Source: Candidatus Delongbacteria bacterium
GTDB taxonomy: Bacteria; UBA4055
Length of the DNA stretch: 6,446 nt
Direction of reading: 5' to 3'
NCBI GenBank assembly: GCA_003477045.1
Contig: DMTS01000055.1
Span: forward strand, 1-6,446
Shown one piece after another: positions 1-6,446 of the stretch (positions are counted from its first letter, which is position 1; every line of letters starts with the position of its first letter). Position numbers and translations under genes: made by a program. The notes under the pieces were generated by a model, which had not been told where the DNA came from, searched no databases, and saw nothing but the letters and a program-made list of their open reading frames with translations.

Positions 1-3000
1 TTTTCCAGCGCTTTGTATGAATATGTTGAAGCCGCCGGCAGATCATCAAGCTTGATCTCGATCAGGCTTCGAGTATTATATGCCCTCATTTTTTCCGCAT
101 CTGTTAAGCTCAGCGTCTCTGCGTCTGAAAGGTATTTCAGCGCGGATGAAAGTTTGTCGGTATAATAATACATATCGCTCAGGTTCAGATAGACCGAGCT
201 CTTTTTCGCATCCTCGGTAAAATAATCAATTGCCTCGAAATACAACTCTTCAGCTTTTTTATAATCTGATTTTCTGAAATAACATAATCCTGCAGATTCA
301 AGCAGCTCTCCGAATGAATCGAAGTTCACATCCTCGAATTCCGTTTTATTATCGATTATCGTCTGATAGACAAAGAGCGCGGAATCGATCTCGCCGTTCT
401 TATAGTAGCTTACCATGATGTTCCTTAAGGAATTGAACAGCACTTCGGCTGTCTTTCCGTCAAGCTCTTCTCTGAATGAGCTTATTTCGTCTGAAGTGAT
501 CAGCCCCGAATTCCTCATATACTCTTTCTTGTACTGAATGCTTCTTTTCAGATCGCCCTTATAGGAATAAATTATCGACAGCATATCATAAGCGGCAAGT
601 TTTTCTTTAAGTCCTGCGCTTTTATCATTAAGTATTTTTTCCTGATGAACGATACTTTCGTCATACTGTTTATTCCTGAAATAATTCTTCGAAAGTTCAT
701 CCAGCGCAGAGAGCTTTTCACTTTCAAGACCGTTCTTTTCGGTATATGAAACAAGCTGTCCGCCATAAATTATCGCTCTTTTGTAATCTTTGATATTTCT
801 TAGCGAGGTTATGAGTGTTTTCAGAATATTCAGTTCCTGTTTGTCTCCCGTGTTCCTTGCCATCGCAAGGGCCTGTATAAAATAAACCGCGGCTTTCTCA
901 TACACTTTGCTGTTGAAATATCTGACGCCGTTCGTTAGCGAAGTTTTCAGGTTGGACAATGCGAACTCACGCTGAGCTTCCTTATCCATTCCGGTAAGGC
1001 CGAACAGAGAAAATCCTTTTCCCGATGCTTTCAGAATAGATATAATATCATCCTGCGAAGATTTTTCTGAAAGTTCTCTGCTTAAGTCTTTGAAGCCGAG
1101 TGTATCTTTAATGATACTCTCAGGAAGGATCACAGACTGCGCTCCGGAGAATATCAGGCTGTTTACAAGTATGATCTTGTCTAAAGGTGTCGGCTCTCCG
1201 TTGAAATTCTCAATCACTACAGCATAAGCCGGGATCTTCAGTTTAAGCAGATCGCCTGTTTTTACCTTGTTCTTTCCAAAAAGGAAAGTATTTTCAAGGG
1301 CATTTGATCCGTTAACTTCGACAGGCTTATCAATATAAAGTATCCCGCCGTTCTCCAGTGAAGCAGGGATATCAGCTTCCTTAACATCCTCTTCTGAAGC
1401 TGTTTTAAGCTCAGTATAGTTGATGTTCGCATTTTCATACGCCATTTTCAATGACGATATCGTTGGAAGCAGCGTGAAATTTATCTCCGACAACCCTTTC
1501 GCTTTTGATATTGCGTTATAATCGGCATTCACGCTCTGATCGTTGTCGGGAATTATGAAAATGTGTTCCTTTTCTTTGATCTCTTCAGCAAAGCCGTCAA
1601 ATATTTGCGTGAAATCTGAAATATTTCCTTTGAACAGCTTTGTTTCATTTCCGTCATAGTAGAAGAACAGTTCAGAACCCGGAAGCGAATAAATGCAGAT
1701 CAGGGCTGTGTATTCTCCCATTAATTCAGACAGCTGTTCACTGTTGATATCCTCAATGCTGACGAACTGAAGCAGTCTTTCATCATTAGACTTCCTTATC
1801 TGACCGTAAATATCGTTCAGTTCCTTTTCATAAAAATCAGCCTGCTGTTCATATTCCGCGATCAGCTTTGAGTATTTTTCCGGATTTTTATTCTTTAAAA
1901 GATCGGCTTTCTGCCTGTATCTGACGATCTCCTCGTTGTTGTACCTGATCTTCTTGATATGTATTTTGTGAAGCTGCTCCTTATAATCTAAGTACCTGCT
2001 CGAATAATAATTGAGAAGCGTTCTGTTTTTGAACCTTTCAGCATAGTTCATGGCTGAATAAATATCGTTTTTCTGCAGGCAGCCTTCTATCAGCCTGTCA
2101 TAAAGCGGTTTTATATCTTCGCGCCATCCTGATATAAGCTCATAATCCGCAGTTGAAGGCAGATATTCAGAAAGTGTCTTTTCCGCTTCCCGGTAGGCTT
2201 TGAATTTTTCCTCAGGATCTGTTTCGAGATCACCGGCTTTCATCATAAAACGCCAGTGAAGAAGCTTGTCATAGGTACTGTTAGCTGTTTCATTACCTTC
2301 CTTCAGGACTGCCTTCGCCTTGCTGATGCTTCCCGATTCGATCAAAGTTAACGCGAGATTGTACCTGACTGAAGCGCTGATCCTGTTCTTCGCTTCATTT
2401 GTTCTGGTTTGTGAACTCAGTAATGAATCCGCTTCATTGAAAAACTTTTCGGCTCGGACAAGATATCGAAAAGCTTTGTATTTTCCTGCCGGATCATCAT
2501 TGATCCCATTTTTGTAACTGTTATAACACAATATTCCCCTCAGGTTACGGTTCACCGCCCTGTCAGTGAGTTCACCCGACACGATCGCAGGATTATAAAC
2601 CGTCGTGTCGTTTAGAGCTTCATTCAGTACGGCCTGGTCTAAACCGGCATTATACATTATCATAGCTTTCAGAATATTGTTCTCGTTTACAAGAGCTACA
2701 TTAAACAGTTCCAGCTTCAGACACAGCTCATTTGATCTTTCGAACCTTCTTATGCTTTCCTTCCAGTTCGATCCCAGATATTCTATTATCCCCAGCCTGT
2801 TCTCTATCAGGCTTAAGGCAAGGTCATTCCCTTTTTTCTTAAATATCTCAGCCTTGTTTTTCAGGATCTCTTTTACGGCTGTAAAATCCTTTAAATTACT
2901 GTAGCTTGATGCATTGATTGAATATATAAGCGCTAATTCGTCCTTTCCTTCAAATCCTTCAGAATACTGGGAGCCGAGAATTATATCCAGTTTCCATACA

Positions 3001-6000
3001 GGGATCTCAAGTCCGAGCAGTGAAAGAACAATAAGATTATCCTTCGATGATTTGTCCTTATATTCAATATCATCATCAATTATCTCCTCTGCAAGCTCAG
3101 AGGAATATGCATATTCCTCGTCAACGAACCTGGCAAATGCGCTGTTCCTCTTTATGAGATTGATCGCTTTCTGATTATCTTCGCTTTTAAGCTTGATTAT
3201 GATCTCGGAATATTTCTGGTATGCGTCGTCCCCGCCTATGATATCTCCCTCTTTATCCTCTCTTGTCAGGTACAGAAGTGCTGTTCTCATTGATACTCTC
3301 AGCTCGCTTTTCCTGTCGTTAAGTTCTTTATAAATTTCAAGAGCTTTTGAATAATATTCTTCCGCAGATTCATCATCCCGCGTGAAAAGGCAGTGTCCGG
3401 TCCTTTCGAATATAATCGCTTCCTGCTTTCTCGAACTGAAAACATATCCTTCATTTATAACCTGCAGATAATAATCCAGCGCTTGCTTTCTTGCGTATTC
3501 GCCCATATTGTAATAATTGTTCGCGAGGTTGAGTTTAAGTTTTAGATATAGCTCTCTGTCGGCCTCTTTGTCGCATAATCCTATACCTTTTCCGAGAAGT
3601 GATATCGATAGATCAGTATAATCTTTTGAAGAATCCTCAATTATATTCACTGTTTCGAGTATGAACTTGAACGGTCCGATTATAAAATCAAGAGCTTTAA
3701 GAAAAGCGTTCCTGTTCTTGCCCTCTTCGCTTTCTTCAAGTCCGATATGATACAGAGCCTCATAACAGTATGATAAAGTCAGGTATGCGTATTTTATATT
3801 GCTGTCGATCTCTATTGATCTGCCTGTCAGTCTGGCTGCTTCAACTAGATCGCCTTTTTCCGGTTTTCCTCCCGATGTTCCTCTGACTGAATACGCATAG
3901 CCGAGCGCATAATTCAGATACGCGTTGTTCTGATCCCTGTCGTATTCGGCCGTGAATAGATTTATAGCCTCGTTTATCTTTTTAAGACTGCTGTATGAAT
4001 CTACGATCCCTCTTATAACCTCAATATTCGTTTTATCAAGCTCATACGCTTTTGTATATGAGAGCAGGGCGTTGTCGCTCATTTTCTTTGACAGATACTC
4101 TTTCGCCTTCTTCTGATATATTCCCGAAAGTCTTTTCTGAGCAAGCAAAGAGTAAAGATCATAGTTTATACCTTTATAATTTGCTATCATATACTGAAGG
4201 ATGCTTTCCACCGCTTCTTCAGGTCCTGTTTCTGTATAAATGTCCGCAAGTTTAATGTCTGCCTGAGCTGAAAACTTTTTAAGTAGAATGTTTTCAGGGT
4301 TCTCGACAAAGAACCTTTTAACTTCGTTGAAATTCTCTATCTTCATATCAGGGTCATCTAGCGTATTGCCCAGAGTAAGGCCGGCGTACGATCTCAGTTC
4401 CATCGGAAGTTTATCATCGAGAATAGTTCCTGTTATCCTTTCGGTATCCACCGAACCGCTTTTATCTGAAAATTTAAAATATTCTCTAATATATTTTTCC
4501 TTCTCATCATCTGAGACTGCCGATCTGATAGCTTTTTCAAGAAGACCGCCTGCTGTCTGGATGTTGCCGCCCATGAAAGCTGATTTTGCCATCCAGAAAT
4601 AGCTTTCTGAATTTTCGGTTCCGTTTTTCTTAAGCTTTGCTTTTAAGAAATAGCTGTTGGCTTCGGGATATCTTGCCATGTCATAATATATTTCTCCGAT
4701 CCTGATATAAACGAGATTCCTGATATCCTCATCTTTATATTTTTCGGTCAGCGAATTTAAATATCTTAAATGTTCGTCAAGCTCGTAGCCGAATTCGGAA
4801 GTGGAGATCTCTCTTCTCTTAAGCTCCGCAATTACTCTTTTTAGCTCAGCCGATCCTGATATGGATTCGCTGTTCTGAAACCTGTTCTGAAGGATCCTGT
4901 ATATGGATTCAGCCATCCGGTACTTTCCCTGTATCTCGTATATCTCGGCTATCCTGAAATAAGCCTCTGACTTCTCCGCATCGGTCTGCCCGCTGAAAGT
5001 GATCGTCCTGTAATAAGACAAAAGCGCGTTCGAAAGCAGTTCTTCCGTCTCTTCTGAGATTTCTTCGTTCAGAGCTTCGGATAAAAGCACCTGAGCCTTA
5101 TAATTTTCAAGCAGATAGTCAGACAGCTCTTTCTGCTCGGTCGGATTATTTTTATAAGGCGCTACACCGTCGGTGCCGCACACCCAGACATCATCGTTCC
5201 CTTTTCGGCCGGATATGAAAAATATCTTTCCGTCAGGCGCGATCTTGGGAGAATGTGACGAATATGATTCCGAAGTGAGCTGGAAAGGGTCTGAAAATCC
5301 TTCCTCCGTGTTTTTGATCCTGTAAAGTATTGAATTATCATTTAGATCAAGCTTAGCGTCGCCGTTAGTATCGGTCGTAACAGCTGAATACACTATAGTT
5401 TTCTCATCCTTTGATATATCGAAACCGGTAATTATCTTCTGTCCGAAAGTCACCTGTACCGGTTCAGAATTCCCGCTGCTGTCTTCTGCAGTAATGTAAG
5501 ACATATAGAGATTGCTGTATCCTATTGCATCCTGATCGGACTGATATACAAGGTCGTTCTCCCCGATTATTACTGCCCGCTCGCCTATGCCGTCCCTTAC
5601 CTGTCTCGGTTTTTTATTGCTGCCAGGCACGACTTTTCTCAGCATATATTTTTCTTTTCTTTTTTCGGAAAAGTAGAGTATCCCCTTTCTCATGCTGGGG
5701 TTATATTCTCTTCCTATTGTTGAAAAAAGAAGCTCTTGAGAACCTGTTTCCGAAAGATAGTACAGATTGCCGTAAACATCAGTCTCATCCGATTCCATTA
5801 TGATCCTGCCGTCATAAAGCAGCGGGTACTCATTACTCGGCTGGAAAGTGATCTGGGTTTCTGATTCTTTTACGAGATCTTTTTTATAGACATTAAAGTT
5901 GCCCGCTCTGTCTGAAGCAAAATAAATAGTGTTCTCATCTTTTATGACAATATTCGATTCTTTTGATGAAGATGTCGTTATCTGCTTAGGCTCATAGTCC

Positions 6001-6065
6001 TTTATATCAAAGGCTGAGACGATTGACATGAGCGCTAAGATCAGTATTGACAGCTTTTTTGTCAT
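1..6065 (-). CDS. Giant exported PD40-propeller / TPR / CHAT-like / TPR protein (C-terminus beyond the window)
   Basis: An uninterrupted frame of 2,021 codons that runs off the low-coordinate edge mid-codon, so the protein is longer than this. I checked every codon and found no stop or frameshift. The ATG at 6063-6065 is chosen because it begins a good signal peptide and the valS stop lies three codons upstream in frame. Order of parts: signal peptide 1-18; six-bladed PD40/TolB-like propeller about 26-302; TPR-like helical repeats about 361-1350; charged coiled coil about 1362-1425; degenerate CHAT-like domain about 1432-1702; second TPR array from about 1709 to the edge. It has only nine cysteines, and is rich in Lys, Glu, Ser, Tyr and Asn. 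Known families with these parts are binding scaffolds (PD40, TPR) and caspase-fold peptidases (CHAT). Here the catalytic His and Cys are missing, so I infer a periplasmic or extracellular scaffold rather than a protease. Partner and pathway are unknown. Codon use (AGA, AGG, ATA) resembles that of valS, so there is no sign of recent transfer. Confidence 0.93.
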   Translation of the reverse strand, partial: MTKKLSILILALMSIVSAFDIKDYEPKQITTSSSKESNIVIKDENTIYFASDRAGNFNVYKKDLVKESETQITFQPSNEYPLLYDGRIIMESDETDVYGNLYYLSETGSQELLFSTIGREYNPSMRKGILYFSEKRKEKYMLRKVVPGSNKKPRQVRDGIGERAVIIGENDLVYQSDQDAIGYSNLYMSYITAEDSSGNSEPVQVTFGQKIITGFDISKDEKTIVYSAVTTDTNGDAKLDLNDNSILYRIKNTEEGFSDPFQLTSESYSSHSPKIAPDGKIFFISGRKGNDDVWVCGTDGVAPYKNNPTEQKELSDYLLENYKAQVLLSEALNEEISEETEELLSNALLSYYRTITFSGQTDAEKSEAYFRIAEIYEIQGKYRMAESIYRILQNRFQNSESISGSAELKRVIAELKRREISTSEFGYELDEHLRYLNSLTEKYKDEDIRNLVYIRIGEIYYDMARYPEANSYFLKAKLKKNGTENSESYFWMAKSAFMGGNIQTAGGLLEKAIRSAVSDDEKEKYIREYFKFSDKSGSVDTERITGTILDDKLPMELRSYAGLTLGNTLDDPDMKIENFNEVKRFFVENPENILLKKFSAQADIKLADIYTETGPEEAVESILQYMIANYKGINYDLYSLLAQKRLSGIYQKKAKEYLSKKMSDNALLSYTKAYELDKTNIEVIRGIVDSYSSLKKINEAINLFTAEYDRDQNNAYLNYALGYAYSVRGTSGGKPEKGDLVEAARLTGRSIEIDSNIKYAYLTLSYCYEALYHIGLEESEEGKNRNAFLKALDFIIGPFKFILETVNIIEDSSKDYTDLSISLLGKGIGLCDKEADRELYLKLKLNLANNYYNMGEYARKQALDYYLQVINEGYVFSSRKQEAIIFERTGHCLFTRDDESAEEYYSKALEIYKELNDRKSELRVSMRTALLYLTREDKEGDIIGGDDAYQKYSEIIIKLKSEDNQKAINLIKRNSAFARFVDEEYAYSSELAEEIIDDDIEYKDKSSKDNLIVLSLLGLEIPVWKLDIILGSQYSEGFEGKDELALIYSINASSYSNLKDFTAVKEILKNKAEIFKKKGNDLALSLIENRLGIIEYLGSNWKESIRRFERSNELCLKLELFNVALVNENNILKAMIMYNAGLDQAVLNEALNDTTVYNPAIVSGELTDRAVNRNLRGILCYNSYKNGINDDPAGKYKAFRYLVRAEKFFNEADSLLSSQTRTNEAKNRISASVRYNLALTLIESGSISKAKAVLKEGNETANSTYDKLLHWRFMMKAGDLETDPEEKFKAYREAEKTLSEYLPSTADYELISGWREDIKPLYDRLIEGCLQKNDIYSAMNYAERFKNRTLLNYYSSRYLDYKEQLHKIHIKKIRYNNEEIVRYRQKADLLKNKNPEKYSKLIAEYEQQADFYEKELNDIYGQIRKSNDERLLQFVSIEDINSEQLSELMGEYTALICIYSLPGSELFFYYDGNETKLFKGNISDFTQIFDGFAEEIKEKEHIFIIPDNDQSVNADYNAISKAKGLSEINFTLLPTISSLKMAYENANINYTELKTASEEDVKEADIPASLENGGILYIDKPVEVNGSNALENTFLFGKNKVKTGDLLKLKIPAYAVVIENFNGEPTPLDKIILVNSLIFSGAQSVILPESIIKDTLGFKDLSRELSEKSSQDDIISILKASGKGFSLFGLTGMDKEAQREFALSNLKTSLTNGVRYFNSKVYEKAAVYFIQALAMARNTGDKQELNILKTLITSLRNIKDYKRAIIYGGQLVSYTEKNGLESEKLSALDELSKNYFRNKQYDESIVHQEKILNDKSAGLKEKLAAYDMLSIIYSYKGDLKRSIQYKKEYMRNSGLITSDEISSFREELDGKTAEVLFNSLRNIMVSYYKNGEIDSALFVYQTIIDNKTEFEDVNFDSFGELLESAGLCYFRKSDYKKAEELYFEAIDYFTEDAKKSSVYLNLSDMYYYTDKLSSALKYLSDAETLSLTDAEKMRAYNTRSLIEIKLDDLPAASTYSYKALE
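3..941 (-). other. Second TPR array, after the CHAT-like domain (residues about 1709-2021, continues off the window)
   Basis: Seven better-formed TPR units follow the CHAT-like domain, starting near residues 1713, 1783, 1820, 1876, 1914, 1954 and 1989. Examples are GVRYFNSKVYEKAAVYFIQA, LDELSKNYFRNKQYDESIVH, DMLSIIYSYKGDLKRSIQYK and AGLCYFRKSDYKKAEELYFE. They are more regular than those of the first array and match the canonical G/A-x-x-Y-x-x-x-G/K-x-Y-x-x-A pattern well. The last visible unit ends in YSYKALE at the window edge, so more repeats or another domain follow. TPRs on both sides of a CHAT domain are less usual than the N-terminal-only arrangement. Confidence 0.86.
960..1772 (-). other. 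Degenerate CHAT-like (caspase/separase-fold) domain, probably inactive (residues about 1432-1702)
   Basis: The layout follows CHAT domains step by step. A first strand is ALICIYSL (1454-1461), then the hairpin SELFFYYDG. The strand HIFIIPDND (1501-1509) occupies the place of the family's L-x-I-x-P-D-G. INFTLLPTISSLKMA matches the v-x-y-x-PS-x-x-L element. GGILYIDKPVE (1573-1583) stands where the catalytic HxAxHG is expected. AYAVVIENFNGE (1613-1624) stands where the VLSAC-x-T motif is expected. LIFSGAQSVILPESI matches the afl-x-aGA-x-sVi-x-slW element, and GFSLFGLTGMDKEAQREFA resembles the C-terminal segment of bacterial CHAT proteins. The region contains one His (1501) and one Cys (1457), neither at a catalytic position. 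The fold assignment comes from motif order, without an alignment, so it is moderately secure. If correct, the domain is a pseudo-peptidase. Confidence 0.66.
1791..1982 (-). other. Charged coiled-coil segment before the CHAT-like domain (residues about 1362-1425)
   Basis: A stretch of about 64 residues, very rich in Lys, Glu, Gln and Arg with regularly spaced Ile, Leu, Tyr and Val, containing pieces such as IRYNNEEIVRYRQKADLLK and AEYEQQADFYEKELNDIY. A single Pro (in KNKNPEKY, near residue 1395) probably marks the turn of a helical hairpin. A long helical insertion at this place, between the last TPR and the first CHAT strand, is common in TPR-CHAT proteins. Its role is probably structural or dimerising; this is inferred from composition only. 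Confidence 0.62.
2016..4985 (-). other. First TPR-like helical repeat array (residues about 361-1350)
   Basis: About 990 residues of paired amphipathic helices. Clear TPR-type units include residues 365-396 (AYFRIAEIYEIQGKYRMAES), 447-477 (VYIRIGEIYYDMARYPEANS), 598-627 (KLADIYTETGPEEAVESI), 663-680 (NALLSYTKAYELDKTN), 683-709, 883-911 (EEYYSKALEIYKEL) and 1225-1252 (VRYNLALTLIESGSISKAKA). They show the usual small/large pattern of the family (A/G at positions 8 and 20, Y/L at 4, 7 and 11). Between them, helices are irregular and some units are hard to phase, so an exact count is not given. The array ends in SAMNYAERFKNRTLLNYY (1337-1354), a helix resembling the one that precedes CHAT domains in many TPR-CHAT proteins. 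Such arrays form protein-binding superhelices. Confidence 0.85.
5160..5990 (-). other. PD40/TolB-like six-bladed beta-propeller (residues about 26-302)
   Basis: Six repeats of about 40-55 residues can be laid out: about 26-62, 64-107, 109-151, 152-200, 201-257 and 258-302. Most follow the WD40-like (PD40) pattern: a Q-x-T/L-T-type opening strand, a central strand such as TIYFASDRAGNFNVY, and an outer strand ending in a charged turn. The last blade is the clearest, with SPKIAPDGKIFF followed by SGRKGNDDVWV, the classic S-P-x-(4-5)-DG / SxRxGxxDVW signature. Six blades agree with the TolB C-terminal propeller. Such propellers bind proteins or peptides in the periplasm; the ligand here is unknown. 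Blades 3 and 4 are the most divergent. Confidence 0.83.
5337..5372 (-). other. EF-hand/dockerin-like calcium loop in propeller blade 5 (residues 232-243)
   Basis: The loop reads DTNGDAKLDLND: Asp232, Asn234, Asp236, Asp240 and Asp243 occupy positions 1, 3, 5, 9 and 12 of a canonical 12-residue calcium-binding loop, with Leu239 at the hydrophobic position 8. The usual Gly at position 6 is Ala237. It sits between the strand TIVYSAV and the strand SILYRI, so it extends a hairpin of blade 5. Similar acidic loops occur inside secreted propellers, where they stabilise the fold in calcium-rich surroundings. Calcium binding is inferred from the spacing of the acidic residues. Confidence 0.68.
6012..6065 (-). 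other. Signal peptide of the giant protein (residues 1-18)
   Basis: The N-terminus reads MTKKLSILILALMSIVSA, then F-D-I-K. It has a positive n-region (Lys3, Lys4), a hydrophobic core at residues 5-16, and a V-S-A cleavage site of the A-x-A type after residue 18. No Cys follows the cleavage site, so this looks like a Sec/signal peptidase I substrate and not a lipoprotein. It places the propeller, TPR and CHAT-like parts outside the cytoplasm. Confidence 0.87.
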
Positions 6066-6077
6066 TGACCGGCTTTA
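6066..6077 (-). promoter_or_regulatory. valS stop / large-gene translation initiation junction, no Shine-Dalgarno
   Basis: Read on the minus strand, the junction is ATGTAAAGCCGGTCAATG: the valS stop TAA, nine bases, then the ATG of the next gene. There is no GGAG, GAGG or AGGA-like motif before this ATG. The stop lies in the same frame as the downstream gene, so no start further upstream in that frame is possible. The gap is too short for a separate promoter or terminator, although a promoter inside the valS coding region cannot be excluded. The layout suggests co-transcription and either translational re-initiation after valS termination or SD-independent initiation. The spacing is seen directly; the mechanism is inferred. 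Confidence 0.6.
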
Positions 6078-6446
6078 CATAAAGTTATCAAGGTTCGTCT
6101 TTAATTTCGCTATAGATTCAAGGTTGTTCGCAAGTTTTTCCCGTTCCTTTGAAAGTACGGCTTCGGGCGCTCTCGAAACGAACTGTTCGTTTGAAAGTTT
6201 ATTGTTTATTCCCGTATTAATCCCTTCCAGCCTTGCGATCTCTTTCTCTATCTTTTCTTTTTCCGCACCGAGATCTATGATCCCTTCAAGCGGTATGAAT
6301 ATTTCGGAGCCTGAAGCGATCGCCGTTGCAGCCAGTTTCGGCTTTTCAGCATTCATATCGAAAGTGATATTCTCAACTTTAGCCAGAAATTTTATAATTG
6401 ATTCAAATCTTCTAATTTTGAGATTGTCGCTTTTTATAATCATATC
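6075..6446 (-). CDS. valS: Valyl-tRNA synthetase, C-terminal fragment (5' end beyond the window)
   Basis: This is the last 123 residues of a cytoplasmic class I aminoacyl-tRNA synthetase that charges tRNA-Val. The frame is open to the window edge: a GAC codon precedes the first visible Met, so that ATG is internal and not the start. What remains is the end of the anticodon-binding region followed by the C-terminal coiled-coil arm, which in ValRS contacts the tRNA. The diagnostic stretch is a beta hairpin reading SEIFIPLEGIIDLGAEKEKI, followed by a Lys/Glu heptad helix, then the family signature NKLSNEQFVSRAPEAVLSKE and a second helix to the stop. This matches the known bacterial ValRS tail, where the NKL-N-FV-RAPE-V--KE-EK motif is highly conserved. 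It ends in TAA at 6075-6077. The HIGH and KMSKS catalytic motifs lie outside the window. The identification is very secure; completeness of the gene cannot be judged. Confidence 0.96.
   Translation of the reverse strand, partial: DMIIKSDNLKIRRFESIIKFLAKVENITFDMNAEKPKLAATAIASGSEIFIPLEGIIDLGAEKEKIEKEIARLEGINTGINNKLSNEQFVSRAPEAVLSKEREKLANNLESIAKLKTNLDNFM

Noticed and set aside
572..766. A 64-residue minus-strand open frame beginning with Met.
   Set aside because: It lies in another frame inside the second TPR array of the large gene; its translation has no recognisable domain and is a chance shadow.
1194..1349. Calling the CHAT-like domain an active protease, and the locus a CHAT-based defence or CRISPR-associated system.
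   Set aside because: The catalytic His and Cys positions are replaced, a signal peptide sends the protein out of the cytoplasm, and no CRISPR repeats, effector genes or partner substrate genes are in the window.
2320..4602. Several plus-strand open frames of 65-104 residues (at 2320, 2605, 2914, 4052 and 4288).
   Set aside because: All are antisense to the continuous large minus-strand frame, have Ser/Phe/Leu-rich translations typical of reading the complement of Lys/Glu/Arg-rich helices, and lack ribosome sites or domains.
5525..5803. A plus-strand open frame of 92 residues with a hydrophobic, Phe/Leu-rich middle.
   Set aside because: It is antisense to propeller blades 2-4, which read well in the minus frame; the hydrophobic run is the complement of Lys/Glu-rich codons and not a convincing membrane protein.
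6027..6029. An alternative in-frame ATG at residue 13 as the start of the large gene.
   Set aside because: Starting there would destroy the signal peptide, while the ATG at 6063-6065 gives a complete n-region, core and cleavage site.
1..6446. A search by eye for CRISPR arrays, tRNA or rRNA genes, insertion-sequence ends, and terminator hairpins.
   Set aside because: None found; apart from the nine-base gap between the two genes, every base is coding. The repetitiveness is at the level of protein helices and not of DNA repeats.

Overview
The window comes from a moderately AT-rich bacterial genome (roughly 40% GC by eye). Everything in it reads on the minus strand, and almost every base is coding. 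There are two genes. At the high-coordinate end is the C-terminal part of a valyl-tRNA synthetase (valS). Nine bases after its stop codon a very large exported protein begins and runs uninterrupted for 2,021 codons off the low-coordinate edge, so its C-terminus is not visible.

I translated the large frame codon by codon from 6065 down to 3 and found no in-frame stop. In order it has: a signal peptide (residues 1-18); a six-repeat PD40/TolB-type beta-propeller (about 26-302) with an EF-hand/dockerin-like calcium loop in blade 5; about 1,000 residues of TPR-like helical repeats (about 361-1350); a charged coiled-coil segment (about 1362-1425); a CHAT-like (caspase/separase-fold) domain (about 1432-1702) in which the catalytic His and Cys positions are both replaced; and a second TPR array (about 1709-2021) that continues past the edge.

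Arg codons AGA/AGG and Ile codon ATA are common in both genes, and there is no clear Shine-Dalgarno motif before the large gene. PD40-TPR exported proteins and weak Shine-Dalgarno use are frequent in Bacteroidota and related candidate phyla, so an FCB-type or similar environmental bacterium is a reasonable guess, but the sequence does not fix the taxon.

The two genes have no evident shared function. They look co-transcribed simply because they are packed together. The large protein is best read as a secreted or periplasmic scaffold: propeller and TPR surfaces for binding partners, around a caspase-like fold that has probably lost protease activity. The most interesting points are this architecture and the apparent pseudo-enzyme core.
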